Below, one piece after another: positions 39,563-48,779 of a DNA stretch of 64,000 bases. Source of the stretch: VFJZ01 sp046598415 (GTDB taxonomy: Bacteria > Actinomycetota > Thermoleophilia > Gaiellales > F1-60-MAGs149); the NCBI GenBank assembly GCA_046598415.1, contig JBKJIG010000173.1:1-64000 (forward strand), read 5' to 3'. How positions within the stretch are numbered: the stretch's first letter is position 1; each line of letters starts with the position of its first letter. Below the pieces are notes generated by a model that saw only the letters and a program-made list of their open reading frames with translations, had not been told where the DNA came from and made no database searches. The position numbers and the translations under genes were made by a program.

Positions 39563-41044
39563 GTGACGTCCGACGAGCTGCTTCCGATTGCCGGCCTTGT
39601 GGCCGCGCTGGGCGTGGCGCTGCTGCTCGTTGAGCGCGGCGCGATCCTCCGGCTGTCCGGGATCGCCGCGACCGTCAGCGGCGCCATCCCCCTCATCGAC
39701 GCGCAGGCGCCGGGGCTCGCCGACGCCGTCGACCGGTCGCTGCTGCTGGTCGTCGCGGCGGGCATGGGAGGGCTCGGCGCCCTCGTGCTCGGGACGGCGG
39801 CGGCTCTCCGCTGGCCCTGGCTGGCGCCCATCGCGGGCCTCGTGATCGCGCTGCGCTTCCCGCTCGGCAACCCGGTCCGGCCGGCGCACTTCCTGCTGCC
39901 GCTGTACGGCGTGCTCGCCTGCGGACTCGCGGCGCTCGCGTGGTCGACGCTGCGTCGCCGCGGCGCGCCGCCCGATCTCGGGCCCGTCGGCATCGCGCTG
40001 GCGGCCTACGTCGTGTTCGTCGCCGCGAGCCTGTCGTGGACGTTCGACCTCGACCGCGGCGTCTTCGCGATGGCGGCGACGTACATCCCGCTCGGCGTGC
40101 TGGCGTCGCTGACGGCCCGCGCGGCTCGCCTGCGCCCCTTCGGCGTCACGCTCCCGTACGTGCAGGTCGGCCTCGCCCTGGTGCTCGCCGTGGTGGCCAT
40201 CTGGGAGTGGTTCGCGAAGACCACGATCGTCGCGAATCCGAAGATCGAGATCGCCAACGCCTACTCCGATCTGTTCCGCGTCAACTCGCTGCTCGTCGAC
40301 CCGAGCCTGTTCGGCCGGATCGAGGTGTTCGCCCTGCTGACCATCACCGGCGTGTGCCTGTTCGGGCCCCGTCGCCGGGTGGCCGTCGGGGCCGCCCTGG
40401 TGGCGCCGGTGATATTCATCGGAATGGCGTTCTCGTTCTCGCAGACGAGCTTCATCGCGCTGGCGGCAGGTGTCTGGGTGCTCAGCCTGATCGCGTGGCG
40501 CCGGCTCGTGGCAGTCGCGATGGCGGTGGTCGTGGTGGTCGTGGCGATCGGCGTGGCGGTTTCTCAGCCACAGGTCGTGAACGCGCTCGACCGCTCGCTC
40601 AACAAGGCCTCCTCGAGCCGCTCCAGCCTGGCGGAACGGGGCTCTGAGACGTTCGGTGCACACCCCGTCGGGGGTGTCGGGCTCGGAGGGTTCGGCGCGG
40701 CCACCGGGAAGAACGATTTCGAGAAGCGACACATCGCGCCGCACAACATCGTCGTGGACGTCGCATCGGAGCTCGGCATCGTCGGCATCGGACTCTTCCT
40801 CGCCCTCCTCTCCACGATCGCGGTGGCGCTGCGTCGCGTGCCGGGTCTCGCCCTGCGCGCCGTCCTGGCCGCCGACCTGGTCGCGCTGCTGGTGCACGGG
40901 CTCGGCTACGACCAGTTCTTCTCCGACCCGACGTTCTGGGGCATCGCGGCGATCGCCGGCGCGTGTGCGCTGCGACCGGTGCCCGAGGCGGCGGCTGAGA
41001 CGGCGCCCGCCGTGACGGCGACGTCGACGCCGGCGACGCCATGA
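39563..41044 (+). CDS. O-antigen ligase/polymerase-like (Wzy_C) membrane protein
   Basis: A 493-residue protein with about twelve hydrophobic segments. It carries a large external loop near residues 330-400 (RSSLAERGSETFGAHPVGGV, GLGGFGAATG and HIAPHNIVVDVASELGIVG), the Wzy_C/WaaL pattern with conserved His and Arg. Such proteins polymerise or transfer lipid-linked glycans on the outer face of the membrane. The region after QPQVVNALDRSLNKASSSRS may be a mobile periplasmic helix. ATGA overlap with the following beta-propeller gene. Confidence 0.85.
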   Translation: MTSDELLPIAGLVAALGVALLLVERGAILRLSGIAATVSGAIPLIDAQAPGLADAVDRSLLLVVAAGMGGLGALVLGTAAALRWPWLAPIAGLVIALRFPLGNPVRPAHFLLPLYGVLACGLAALAWSTLRRRGAPPDLGPVGIALAAYVVFVAASLSWTFDLDRGVFAMAATYIPLGVLASLTARAARLRPFGVTLPYVQVGLALVLAVVAIWEWFAKTTIVANPKIEIANAYSDLFRVNSLLVDPSLFGRIEVFALLTITGVCLFGPRRRVAVGAALVAPVIFIGMAFSFSQTSFIALAAGVWVLSLIAWRRLVAVAMAVVVVVVAIGVAVSQPQVVNALDRSLNKASSSRSSLAERGSETFGAHPVGGVGLGGFGAATGKNDFEKRHIAPHNIVVDVASELGIVGIGLFLALLSTIAVALRRVPGLALRAVLAADLVALLVHGLGYDQFFSDPTFWGIAAIAGACALRPVPEAAAETAPAVTATSTPATP

Positions 41045-42372
41045 GGTGGCGCCTCGTCGCGATCGTGGTCGGCGTCCTGCTGCTCGCCGGCGGCACGGCG
41101 GGCGCCTGGTACTACCACGACCAGACCGAGACCAAGAACGTGCGCGGCTCGTCGACCGAGGAGTTCGACCCGGCCGAGGAGCCGGCCGGCGACACGACGC
41201 CGGTCGTCACCGCGCCGGTGGCCACCACCGCGACGGGGCCGGTCGAGCCCGTGCGGAAGCTGGCCGCCTGGCCGATGTACGGCTACGAGCCGGGCCGCAC
41301 GCGCGCCGCGACCTTCCCCGACCTGCGGCCACCGTTCAAGACCCTGTGGGAGCATGACACCTCGCTGATCGAGTTCCCGCCCGTCGCCGCCAACGGCAAG
41401 GTGTTCGTGGCCGAGGCGCGCGGCCACTTCTACGCCGCCGACGGCGCCACCGGCGACATCGTCTGGGAGAAGCAGTTCAAGCGGTGCTCGGCTGGTTCGC
41501 CGGCCTACGCCGACGGCGTCGTCTACCACGCCTACATGGGCACCCGCTGCAAGCGCGTGGCCGGCGCGAAGGGCCTCGTCGTCGCGATGGACTCGGAGAC
41601 CGGCAAGATCAAGTGGCGCGCCAACACCGAGGTGGTCGAGTCGTCGCTGCTGTACGTCAAGGGCTCGCTGTACTTCGGCGGCTGGGACGGCCAGATCGTC
41701 TCGCTCGACGCGAAGACCGGCAAGCAGCGCTGGAGCTTCGCTGCCGACAGCGGCATCACATCGTCGGTCTCCTACCACGACGGCACCTTGTTCGTCGGCT
41801 CCGATGGTGGCTCGTTCTACGCGCTCGACGCGTCCAGCGGCAAGCTGCGCTGGAAGAGCGGCTCGTACTCGACCTTCGGCAAGCGCGAGTACTTCTACGC
41901 CACGCCCGCCGTCGCCTACGGCCGCGTCTACGCGCCGAACACCGACGGCTACGTCTACTCGTTCGGCGAGAAGAGCGGCAAGCTGCGCTGGGCCCGGCGT
42001 GTCGGCACCTACGTGTACAGCGCGCCGGCGGTCTGGAAGCAGACGGTGTACGTCGGCACCTACGACGGGTTCCTGGTCGCCATGGATGCGGCCACCGGTG
42101 ACGTGAAGTGGAAGTACTCCGCGCCCGCCGCCGTGCACGGTGCCGCCACGATCGTCGACGGCGTCGTCTACTTCTCGACGCTCAAGGGCAAGCACACCGG
42201 GTCGGCGCGGAAGGTCAAGAACGGGCCGGGGCGCAGCTTCGGCCTGGACGCCGTCACCGGGAAGGTGATCTGGCGGCGGGATGAGGGCCGGTACACGCCG
42301 ATCATCGCCGACGGCCAGCGCGTGTACTTCACCGGGTTCGGCCACCTCTACGGGCTCGAGCCGAAGGAATGA
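41041..42372 (+). CDS. membrane-anchored PQQ-like beta-propeller protein
   Basis: A 443-residue protein. One N-terminal transmembrane helix (LVAIVVGVLLLAGGTAGAWY), a Glu/Pro/Thr-rich spacer, then seven to eight PQQ-like blades with recurring Tyr/Gly-rich motifs (LDAKTGKQRWSF, LDASSGKLRWKS, MDAATGDVKWKY, LDAVTGKVIWRR). The fold is that of BamB-like or PQQ-dehydrogenase propellers, here without catalytic cofactor residues. It probably acts outside the membrane as a scaffold or glycan-binding protein with its neighbours. Coupled by overlaps on both sides. Confidence 0.87.
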   Translation: MRWRLVAIVVGVLLLAGGTAGAWYYHDQTETKNVRGSSTEEFDPAEEPAGDTTPVVTAPVATTATGPVEPVRKLAAWPMYGYEPGRTRAATFPDLRPPFKTLWEHDTSLIEFPPVAANGKVFVAEARGHFYAADGATGDIVWEKQFKRCSAGSPAYADGVVYHAYMGTRCKRVAGAKGLVVAMDSETGKIKWRANTEVVESSLLYVKGSLYFGGWDGQIVSLDAKTGKQRWSFAADSGITSSVSYHDGTLFVGSDGGSFYALDASSGKLRWKSGSYSTFGKREYFYATPAVAYGRVYAPNTDGYVYSFGEKSGKLRWARRVGTYVYSAPAVWKQTVYVGTYDGFLVAMDAATGDVKWKYSAPAAVHGAATIVDGVVYFSTLKGKHTGSARKVKNGPGRSFGLDAVTGKVIWRRDEGRYTPIIADGQRVYFTGFGHLYGLEPKE

Positions 42373-43691
42373 AGCTCGAGCGCGCGGCGCTGGTCCTCGG
42401 CACCCTCGGGACGCTGGTGGCCCTCAGCGTCGCGGAGCTCGGGTCCGACCCGACGCCCTGGAACGTCGGGCCGGCGCGGGCGCACGGGGTGCTCGGGCCG
42501 CTCGTGCGCGCGGCGGACGGCGTGTGGGATCCGGGCCTGCTGCGGGCGATCGCGGTGCTCGGCGGGGTGGTGGTGGTGCTCGCGCTGATCGCGGTGCTGT
42601 TCGTGCGCGACCGGAAGTGGCGGTGCGGCATCGTCGTGGCGGCTTCGATCGCGGTCGTCTGCGCGCTCCTCGTCCCGGCCACGCTGCTCCAGATCGGGCT
42701 GCGCGACGGCACGGCGCCGTGGTTCCACACCAACGACTCGGTCTACCAGATCGAGATCGCCGGCAACCTCGTCCTGCATGGCACCAACCCGTACGGGCGC
42801 GACTACACCGGCACCGGCATGGAGCGCATCTACGACCTCGACGGGTCGACGCCCGACCCCGGCCGCGAGATCGTGGCGCTCGGGCACTTCCCGTACTTCC
42901 CGGGCATGGCGCTGCTCGGCGCCGGCGTGCGGCTTCTGCCAGCGCCGTTCGACGACGCGCGGTTCGTCGTGCTGCTCTGCACGCTCGCGCTGCTGCCCGC
43001 CGCGATGCTGCTGCGCGGGCCGTTCGCGGTGCGGCTCGCGATCGGCGCCGTCCTGGCCGCGAACCCGCTGGCGGTGCGCGGCGCCTGGTTCGGCACGGCC
43101 GACGCGCCGGCGCTGCTGCTGCTGCTGCTGGCCTTCGTCTGCGCGCAGCGGCAGCGCTTCACCGGGGCGCTGGCGCTGGTCGGCGCAGCGATGATCCTCA
43201 AGCAGTTCGCAGCGCTGGCGGCTCCGTTCCTGCTGCTCGAGGCGTGGCGTGCCGGCGGCCGGCAGGCGCTGCTGCGACCGCTGATGGCGCTGGCCCTGGT
43301 CGTTGTCGTCCCGTCGTTGCCGTTCGTGATCGCCGATCCGGTGGCGTTCTGGGACGACACCATCACGTTCGGCGCCGAGACGTATCGGGTGATCGGCTAC
43401 GGCCTCGCCGGGATCCTCGTCAACGCCGGCGTGATCGACCGGAACGGCAGCTACCCGTTCCAGCTGATCGCGCTCGTCACCTGGCTGCCGGTCACCGTCG
43501 CGCTGCTCGTGGCCCAGCGGCGCAACCCGGTCCCGTGGCTGCCCGCCGCCGGGTTCGCCGTGTCGATGTTCATGCTCGCGTTCATCGCGCGCGTCTTCCA
43601 GACCTCGTACCTGATCTACCCCCTGCTCGGGATCGCGATCGCGGCCGTTGCCGCCGCGCGCCCGGCCGAAGCGCCTAGCATTCGGACATGA
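42369..43691 (+). CDS. GT-C-like (DUF2029/GT87-type) polyprenyl-phosphate glycosyltransferase
   Basis: A 440-residue polytopic membrane protein. After the first helices comes a loop GTAPWFHTNDSVYQIEIAGN and LVLHGTNPYGRDYTGTGMER, the acidic first extracytoplasmic loop typical of GT-C mannosyltransferases of the DUF2029 class. Ten or more helices follow. The assignment is from loop and topology, not from a decisive catalytic motif. Predicted to add sugar from a lipid-linked donor at the outer face. Coupled to the beta-propeller gene and overlapping the ROK kinase gene by 4 nt. Confidence 0.75.
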   Translation: MKLERAALVLGTLGTLVALSVAELGSDPTPWNVGPARAHGVLGPLVRAADGVWDPGLLRAIAVLGGVVVVLALIAVLFVRDRKWRCGIVVAASIAVVCALLVPATLLQIGLRDGTAPWFHTNDSVYQIEIAGNLVLHGTNPYGRDYTGTGMERIYDLDGSTPDPGREIVALGHFPYFPGMALLGAGVRLLPAPFDDARFVVLLCTLALLPAAMLLRGPFAVRLAIGAVLAANPLAVRGAWFGTADAPALLLLLLAFVCAQRQRFTGALALVGAAMILKQFAALAAPFLLLEAWRAGGRQALLRPLMALALVVVVPSLPFVIADPVAFWDDTITFGAETYRVIGYGLAGILVNAGVIDRNGSYPFQLIALVTWLPVTVALLVAQRRNPVPWLPAAGFAVSMFMLAFIARVFQTSYLIYPLLGIAIAAVAAARPAEAPSIRT

Positions 43692-44662
43692 CAACAACCC
43701 GGGCGCGGCTGCGCGGCGGCATCGACCTCGGCGGCACGAAGATCCAGGCGGTCGTCATCGACGGCCGCAACGAGGTGCGCGGCAAGGCACGCACGGCAAC
43801 GCCGCGCGGCGGTCCGCCCGCCGTCGCGACCGCGATGGCCGAGACGCTGCGCGCGGCGCTGGCGTCGGCCGGCGCCTCACCCGGGCAGCTGGTCGCGGCT
43901 GGCGTCGGTGCGCCGGGAGCGATCGACTTGGCCACGGGCGCGGTGTCGCACTCCGGCAACATCCCGGGCTGGGAGGGCTCCTTCCCGCTCGGCGCGACGC
44001 TCACGGAGCAGCTCGACGTGCCGGTGCGGATCGGCAACGACGTCGACGTCGCGACCGAGGCCGAGTACCGGCTGGGCGCGGGCAAGGGGTACCGGTCGGT
44101 GCTGGGTGTCTTCTGGGGCACGGGCGTCGGCGGCGGCCTGGTGCTGAACGGCCGCCGCTGGTCGGGTGCCGGCGCCTCGGCCGAGATCGGCCATGTCGTG
44201 GTGCAGATGGACGGCCTGCCCTGCCCGTGTGGGCGGCGCGGCTGCATGGAGGCCTACGCCGGCCGCGGTGCGATGGAGGTCAGGGCGCGGGCCGCGGCGG
44301 CCAAGGGCACGAAGACGAGCCTGTTCGACATCATGGAGCGGCGCGGCAAGGACCGACTCGCGAGCGGCGTGTGGGAGGAGGCCCTGGCCGGGGGCGACCA
44401 GCTCGCGAAGAAGCTGATCGACGAGGCGATGGCCGCGCTGGGTGCCGGTGTGGCGTCGGCCAACAACGTGCTCGACATCGACGCGATCATCCTCGGCGGC
44501 GGCCTCGGCACGCGCCTCGGCCAGCCCTTCGCCGACCGTCTGGCGAAGGAGATGGCGCCGCACGTCTTCGCGATCGAGCGTCCCCCGCCGGTGCTGGTCG
44601 CCGCGCTGGGCGACCTGGGCGGCGCGATCGGCGCAGCCCTCGGCTCACAAACCCGCCGCTGA
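43688..44662 (+). CDS. ROK-family sugar kinase / glucokinase-like
   Basis: A 324-residue ROK protein. Phosphate-1 motif RGGIDLGGTKIQAVVIDG, GVGAPGAIDLATG, RIGNDVDVATEAEYRLGAG, FWGTGVGGGLVLNG, and the zinc motif CPCGRRGCMEAYAG. The usual ExGH signature is present as AEIGHVVVQ. Lacks an N-terminal HTH, so it is a kinase rather than a repressor, probably phosphorylating glucose. ATGA overlap with the preceding glycosyltransferase gene suggests a role in sugar supply to the glycan pathway. Confidence 0.9.
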   Translation: MTTTRARLRGGIDLGGTKIQAVVIDGRNEVRGKARTATPRGGPPAVATAMAETLRAALASAGASPGQLVAAGVGAPGAIDLATGAVSHSGNIPGWEGSFPLGATLTEQLDVPVRIGNDVDVATEAEYRLGAGKGYRSVLGVFWGTGVGGGLVLNGRRWSGAGASAEIGHVVVQMDGLPCPCGRRGCMEAYAGRGAMEVRARAAAAKGTKTSLFDIMERRGKDRLASGVWEEALAGGDQLAKKLIDEAMAALGAGVASANNVLDIDAIILGGGLGTRLGQPFADRLAKEMAPHVFAIERPPPVLVAALGDLGGAIGAALGSQTRR

Positions 44663-44728
44663 CCGCGGGCGCGCACGTCAGCGGTGTCGTTTGCGTGCCT
44701 GCCACCGAAACGGACACGCGATGCGGTA

Positions 44729-44971
44729 CTACGGGGCGGAGGCGGTTCGCTGCCAGTCGCGGAAGACCTCGAGGAGCTTCGCCGCCGCTGGCGGGCCGAT
44801 CGACTCCGGGGTGAGGTGGCCGACCGCCGCGATCGTCTCGCGGAACTGCTCGAGGTACTCGGCGCACCCGTCGCACTGGTCGATGTGCGCTGCGAAGCGG
44901 GCGCTCGCGGGCGCGTCGAGGGTGCCCTCGAGATACTCCGTCACGAGCTCGACGAACTCCTGGCAGGTCAC
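44729..44971 (-). CDS. zinc-finger anti-sigma factor (zf-HC2)
   Basis: An 80-residue protein, MTCQEFVELVTEYLEGTLD with the HxxxCxxC zinc site in HIDQCDGCAEY, the minimal ZAS fold of anti-ECF-sigma factors. There is no transmembrane segment, so it is soluble and could be a redox or zinc-responsive inhibitor. It lies 49 nt downstream of the ECF sigma gene on the same strand and presumably binds it. Confidence 0.88.
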   Translation of the reverse strand: MTCQEFVELVTEYLEGTLDAPASARFAAHIDQCDGCAEYLEQFRETIAAVGHLTPESIGPPAAAKLLEVFRDWQRTASAP

Positions 44972-45020
44972 GTCGGAGACACCTCCATTCGGATCCTGTC
45001 TCGCAGCGGGCGCGAACGTT

Positions 45021-45632
45021 TCATGTCGGTGCGAAGTACGTCTCGAGCGCCGCCCGCACCCGGGACCGGGCCCGGTGCAGGATCACGCGCTGGTTGCCTT
45101 GCGAGATGCCGAGCGCCTCGCTCACCTCGTCCGAGCCGAGCCCGTGGATGTCGCGCAGCGTGATCACTGCGCGCTGCACCGCGGACAGCCGGTCGATCTC
45201 CTCGCGGATCCGGGCGCCCGCCTCGTCGTCGAGCGCGATCTGCGCCGCGTCGAGGCCCCACGGCCGGACCGGGCTCGCCCACGCCCCGGCAGCGAAGCGG
45301 GCCTCGTTCACCGCCCGCTCGTCGTCGCCGTCAGTGGCCGCGAAGCTGGACAGCGGCACCGACCGGGACTCCCGCACGCCCCGCGTCTTCGCGATGTTCG
45401 CCGCGATCCAGAAGATCCACGTGCGCAGCGACGACCGGCCCTCGAACCGGTCGAGGCCGGTCAGCACGGCGACCCAGACCTCGCCGACGATGTCCTCCGC
45501 CACCGCGTCGCTCGACACGTACATGCGCGCGAACCGCTGCAGCGCGAGGCCATACATCTGCACCAGCGCCGCGAAGGCCGCCTCGTCGCCGGCGCGGAGC
45601 GCGGCAACGAGGCGCGCGTCGTCGTCGCTCAC
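45021..45632 (-). CDS. ECF RNA polymerase sigma factor
   Basis: A 203-residue sigma-70 family protein of ECF type. Region 2: FAALVQMYGLALQRFARMYV, VSSDAVAEDIVGEVWVAVLT and RSSLRTWIFWIAANIAKTRG. Region 4: LSAVQRAVITLRDIHGLGSD and EVSEALGISQGNQRVILHRA. Its GTG overlaps the stop of the ogt gene, and its partner anti-sigma gene follows. The linker between the two regions is long and Ala/Asp-rich. Promoter targets cannot be deduced. Confidence 0.93.
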   Translation of the reverse strand: MSDDDARLVAALRAGDEAAFAALVQMYGLALQRFARMYVSSDAVAEDIVGEVWVAVLTGLDRFEGRSSLRTWIFWIAANIAKTRGVRESRSVPLSSFAATDGDDERAVNEARFAAGAWASPVRPWGLDAAQIALDDEAGARIREEIDRLSAVQRAVITLRDIHGLGSDEVSEALGISQGNQRVILHRARSRVRAALETYFAPT

Positions 45633-46162
45633 GGGGCGAAGAGCGCGAGCTGGACGCCCTCGAGCGCGAGCAGGTGGCGCTTGATGTCGAGGCCGCCGGC
45701 CATGTCGCCGGCGTAGCCGCCGAGCGACCCGTCGCTGCGCAGCACGCGATGGCACGGGACGATCACGGGGATCGGGTTCGTGCGGCAGGCCGTCCCGGCG
45801 GCCTGGGTCGCGCCGGGCTGGCCGGCCCCGGCCGCGATGTCGCCGTAGCTCGCCACGGTGCCGTACGGAATGCGGCTGATCGCCTCCTGGGCGGTCCGCC
45901 GGAAGCCGGTCGACAGGCAACGGTCGAGCGGCACGTCGAACACCTGCCGCTCGCCGGCGAAGTACTCGTCCAGCTCTCTCCGCACGTCGTCCAAACGCCC
46001 GGGCTGCTCGGTGACCTCGGCCTGCAGTCGCGTCCCGACGTCGTCCAGCAGGTCCTCGCCCGGCCCGAACGAGATCGCCGCGAGGCCGGCCGGCGTCGCG
46101 GCGAGCGTGAGCACCCCGATGGGCGACCCGGTGCGCGTGTACCAGACCTCGGCCACGGCCAT
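45629..46162 (-). CDS. ogt: methylated-DNA-[protein]-cysteine S-methyltransferase
   Basis: A 177-residue repair protein that removes methyl groups from O6-methylguanine by suicide transfer to its own Cys. The active site is IPVIVPCHRVLRSDGSLGGY, with the helix-turn-helix-like QEAISRIPYGTVASYGDIAA before it. The N-terminal ribonuclease-H-like domain (VWYTRTGSPIGVLTLAAT) is present. First gene of ogt-sigma-anti-sigma, with GTGA overlap into the sigma gene. Start ATG at 46162 directly abuts the divergent peptidase region; a GTG two codons in is an alternative. Confidence 0.95.
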   Translation of the reverse strand: MAVAEVWYTRTGSPIGVLTLAATPAGLAAISFGPGEDLLDDVGTRLQAEVTEQPGRLDDVRRELDEYFAGERQVFDVPLDRCLSTGFRRTAQEAISRIPYGTVASYGDIAAGAGQPGATQAAGTACRTNPIPVIVPCHRVLRSDGSLGGYAGDMAGGLDIKRHLLALEGVQLALFAP

Positions 46163-46167
46163 ATGAT
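46162..46167 (+). promoter_or_regulatory. -10 box (TATGAT) for the M3 oligopeptidase gene
   Basis: TATGAT ends 7 nt before the GTG at 46175, supporting that start over the ATGs at 46163 and 46166, which lie inside the hexamer. Confidence 0.5.
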
Positions 46168-46174
46168 GCCGCAC

Positions 46175-47908
46175 GTGGCGATCGACTCGGCCGAGGGAGT
46201 CCGCTGGGACCTGACGCGCCTGTACGCCGACGGCGACGCGGCCCGGCGGGCGATGGCCGACCTGGACGCCGCCGCCGCGGCCCTCGAGCCGCCGGGCGAC
46301 GACGTCGCGCAGATCCGCGCCGCGCTCGACGCGCACGATCGGGTCGCACGTGTCGCGGAGGCGCTGCACGACGAGTGGGGCTACGCCGCGCTGCGCCTGT
46401 CGGCCGACCTCGCCGACGTCGAGGCGCGCGATCTGGCCACGGCGGCCGGGCCGGTGCTGGAGCGCGTCCGCGCGGCCTGCCGGGCGCTCGAGCAGCGTTA
46501 CGGCGAGCTGTCGGACGAGGTGCTCGCCGATCCCCTCCTCGAGCCCTACCGCCACTACCTGGAGCGGCGCCGCGTGGAGCGCGCATTCCGCCTCGATCCG
46601 CTCGCCGAGCAGGCTTTCGCGGCCCGCGGCGACGCGGCGAGCACCGCCTGGCGGCGTCTCTACGACGACACGGTGACTGCCGTCACCGTGCCATTCGATG
46701 CCGGCGACGGCGTCGAGCCGCACTCGCTGCAGGACCTGCGCGCGCTGCTGTGGCACCGCGACCGCGACGTCCGCCTGCGGTCGGTCGCGGCCGCTGCCGA
46801 GGCGCGCACCGCCATCGCGGCGACCGCCGCCGCGTGCCTCGACGCCGTGATCGGCGACCGCCTGGTCGAGGACCGCCTGCGCGGGCACGACGACCCGATG
46901 GGCGCGACGCTGTTCACCGACCAGGTCACCCGCGCCGATGTCGAGTCGCTGCTGACGGCCATCGAGGGCCGGGCGTCGACGGTCCACCGGTGGTACGAGC
47001 GGAAGGCCGCGGCGCTGGGCATCGCCGAGTGCACCGAGGCCGACCGCATGGCACCCGTCGGCGACCAGCGCGAGGTGCCGTGGAGCGAGGCCGTGACGCT
47101 CGCCCACCACGTCTTCGCCGCGCTCGGCGACGAGCCGGGTCAGCTCGCGCGCGAGCTGACCGCGAGCGGCCTGATCGACGCCGAGCCACGCACCGGCAAG
47201 TCGGCGGGCGTGTACTGCGCCCCGCTGCCGCAGGGGTTCCCGTCGTTCATCCAGCTCACCTACCGCGGGCAGCCCGGCGATGCGTTCACGCTCGCACACG
47301 AGCTCGGCCACGCGGTGCACTTCGAGCTGGCGAAGGCCGCGCATCCGTGGCTCTCGGTGGATCGCAGCCTGAGCCTGGCGGTGATCGAGGTCCCGTCCAC
47401 GACGAGCGAGATCGCCGCCGTCGAACAAGCCATCGCCACCTCGGACGCCGCGGATCGCGGGCCGCTGCTGCGCGGCTTCGTGGAGAGCATGCTCGACCTC
47501 GTCTTCGAGGCGGCTGCGCTGTGCCGCTTCGAGCAGGACGCCGCCGCGCTGCGCGCCGCCGGCACGTCGCTGACCGCCGATCGCCTGGCCGCGCTGTGGC
47601 GCGCGCGGATCGAACCGTTCTTCGGCGCCGCCGCCGCACCCGACGCCTGGATCGAGTGGCCCCATCCGTACGGCGCCCGCTTCTACAACTACCAGTACCC
47701 GTTCGCCTTCCTCTGCAGCTTCGGGCTCGCCGCTCTGCGCCGCGCCGACCCCACCGGCTTCGGCGACTCCTATCCGCGGATGCTGCGCGCGGGCGGCTCG
47801 CTGCCGCCCGCCGAGCTGCTGGCGATCTGCGGTTTCGACCTGGCCGATCCGGGCCTGTGGGAGATGGGCCTGGACCAGATCGACCGTCTCTGCGGCGAGG
47901 CCTGGTAG
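46175..47908 (+). CDS. pepF: M3-family oligoendopeptidase (PepF-like)
   Basis: A 577-residue cytosolic zinc peptidase cutting short peptides. The HExxH site is DAFTLAHELGHAVHFELA. The M3 third ligand lies in LSLAVIEVPSTTSEIAAVEQ (Glu). The long helical N-terminal region RWDLTRLYADGD is typical of PepF. C-terminal end FGDSYPRMLRAGGSLPPAELLAICGFDLADP matches the M3B pattern. I chose the GTG preceded by TATGAT; an ATG start would add three or four residues. Confidence 0.92.
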   Translation: MAIDSAEGVRWDLTRLYADGDAARRAMADLDAAAAALEPPGDDVAQIRAALDAHDRVARVAEALHDEWGYAALRLSADLADVEARDLATAAGPVLERVRAACRALEQRYGELSDEVLADPLLEPYRHYLERRRVERAFRLDPLAEQAFAARGDAASTAWRRLYDDTVTAVTVPFDAGDGVEPHSLQDLRALLWHRDRDVRLRSVAAAAEARTAIAATAAACLDAVIGDRLVEDRLRGHDDPMGATLFTDQVTRADVESLLTAIEGRASTVHRWYERKAAALGIAECTEADRMAPVGDQREVPWSEAVTLAHHVFAALGDEPGQLARELTASGLIDAEPRTGKSAGVYCAPLPQGFPSFIQLTYRGQPGDAFTLAHELGHAVHFELAKAAHPWLSVDRSLSLAVIEVPSTTSEIAAVEQAIATSDAADRGPLLRGFVESMLDLVFEAAALCRFEQDAAALRAAGTSLTADRLAALWRARIEPFFGAAAAPDAWIEWPHPYGARFYNYQYPFAFLCSFGLAALRRADPTGFGDSYPRMLRAGGSLPPAELLAICGFDLADPGLWEMGLDQIDRLCGEAW

Positions 47909-47912
47909 CCGC

Positions 47913-48779
47913 TTGCGCCGCCCCGCTCTCGGCATCGCCCTGCTGGCGTCGATCTGGGGCGGTAGCTACCTGTTCAACGAGATCGCGCTGCGCGAGCTGA
48001 GCCCGGGCGCGATCGTCTGGTCGCGCGTCACGCTCGGCGCGCTCACCGTCTGGCCGCTCGCGATCCGGTCCGGCGCGACCGTCGCGATGCGCAGCCACCT
48101 GAAGCCGCTGGTGGCGACGGGGGTCGTGCAGATCGCCATCCCGATCACGCTGATCACGGTCGGCCAGCTGTGGATCGCGTCGTCGCTGGCGGGCGTGCTG
48201 AACGGGTCGGTGCCGATCTTCGTGGCGCTGTTCGCGCTCGTGCTCGACCGCTCGGAGCGCCCGAGCGGCGTGCGCGTGACGGGCATCGTGGTCGGCTTCC
48301 TCGGCGTCGTCGCCGTCTACGGGCTGGACGTCGGCACCGACCCCTACGCGCTGCTCGGGGCGATCTGCCTGACCGGCTCGAGCATCGGCTACGCGATCGG
48401 GCCGCTGTACGCCAAGACGCGCCTGTCGAGCGTCGAGCCGCTCGGCATCGTCGCCGTGCTGCTCACGACGGCGTCGGTGGTGACCCTCCCGCTCGCGCTC
48501 GCCGACCTGCCGGACGCGGTGCCGAGCGCCGAGGTGGCCGGCTCGATCGCGATGGTCGGTATCGTCTGCACCGGCGCCGCGTTCGTCCTCTACTACCGGA
48601 TCATGCAGACCATCGGCCCGACCCGGACGTCGGTGGTCGCGTACCTGATCCCCGCAGTCGCCGTCCTGTACGGCGCCACCCTCCTGGAAGAGCCGGTCGG
48701 GGACGGGATCGCGATCGGCCTCGCGCTGATCGGAGCCGGCTCGTACCTGACGGCCCGTCGATCGCGCGTGCCCGCCTAA
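47913..48779 (+). CDS. EamA-family (DMT superfamily) transporter
   Basis: A 288-residue protein with ten hydrophobic helices in two EamA repeats. First repeat ALGIALLASIWGGSYLFNEI, with LSPGAIVWSRVTLGALTV and TVGQLWIASSLAGVLNGSVP. The second ends GDGIAIGLALIGAGSYLTAR. Typical of exporters of amino acids or small metabolites; substrate unknown. TTG start, 4 nt after the peptidase stop, so probably co-transcribed with it. Confidence 0.85.
   Translation: MRRPALGIALLASIWGGSYLFNEIALRELSPGAIVWSRVTLGALTVWPLAIRSGATVAMRSHLKPLVATGVVQIAIPITLITVGQLWIASSLAGVLNGSVPIFVALFALVLDRSERPSGVRVTGIVVGFLGVVAVYGLDVGTDPYALLGAICLTGSSIGYAIGPLYAKTRLSSVEPLGIVAVLLTTASVVTLPLALADLPDAVPSAEVAGSIAMVGIVCTGAAFVLYYRIMQTIGPTRTSVVAYLIPAVAVLYGATLLEEPVGDGIAIGLALIGAGSYLTARRSRVPA

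Noticed and set aside
46163..47935. Long upstream extension of the ogt frame on the minus strand opposite the oligopeptidase
   Set aside because: Low-complexity sequence; Ogt homology starts at 46162 and the peptidase with HELGH is the real gene.
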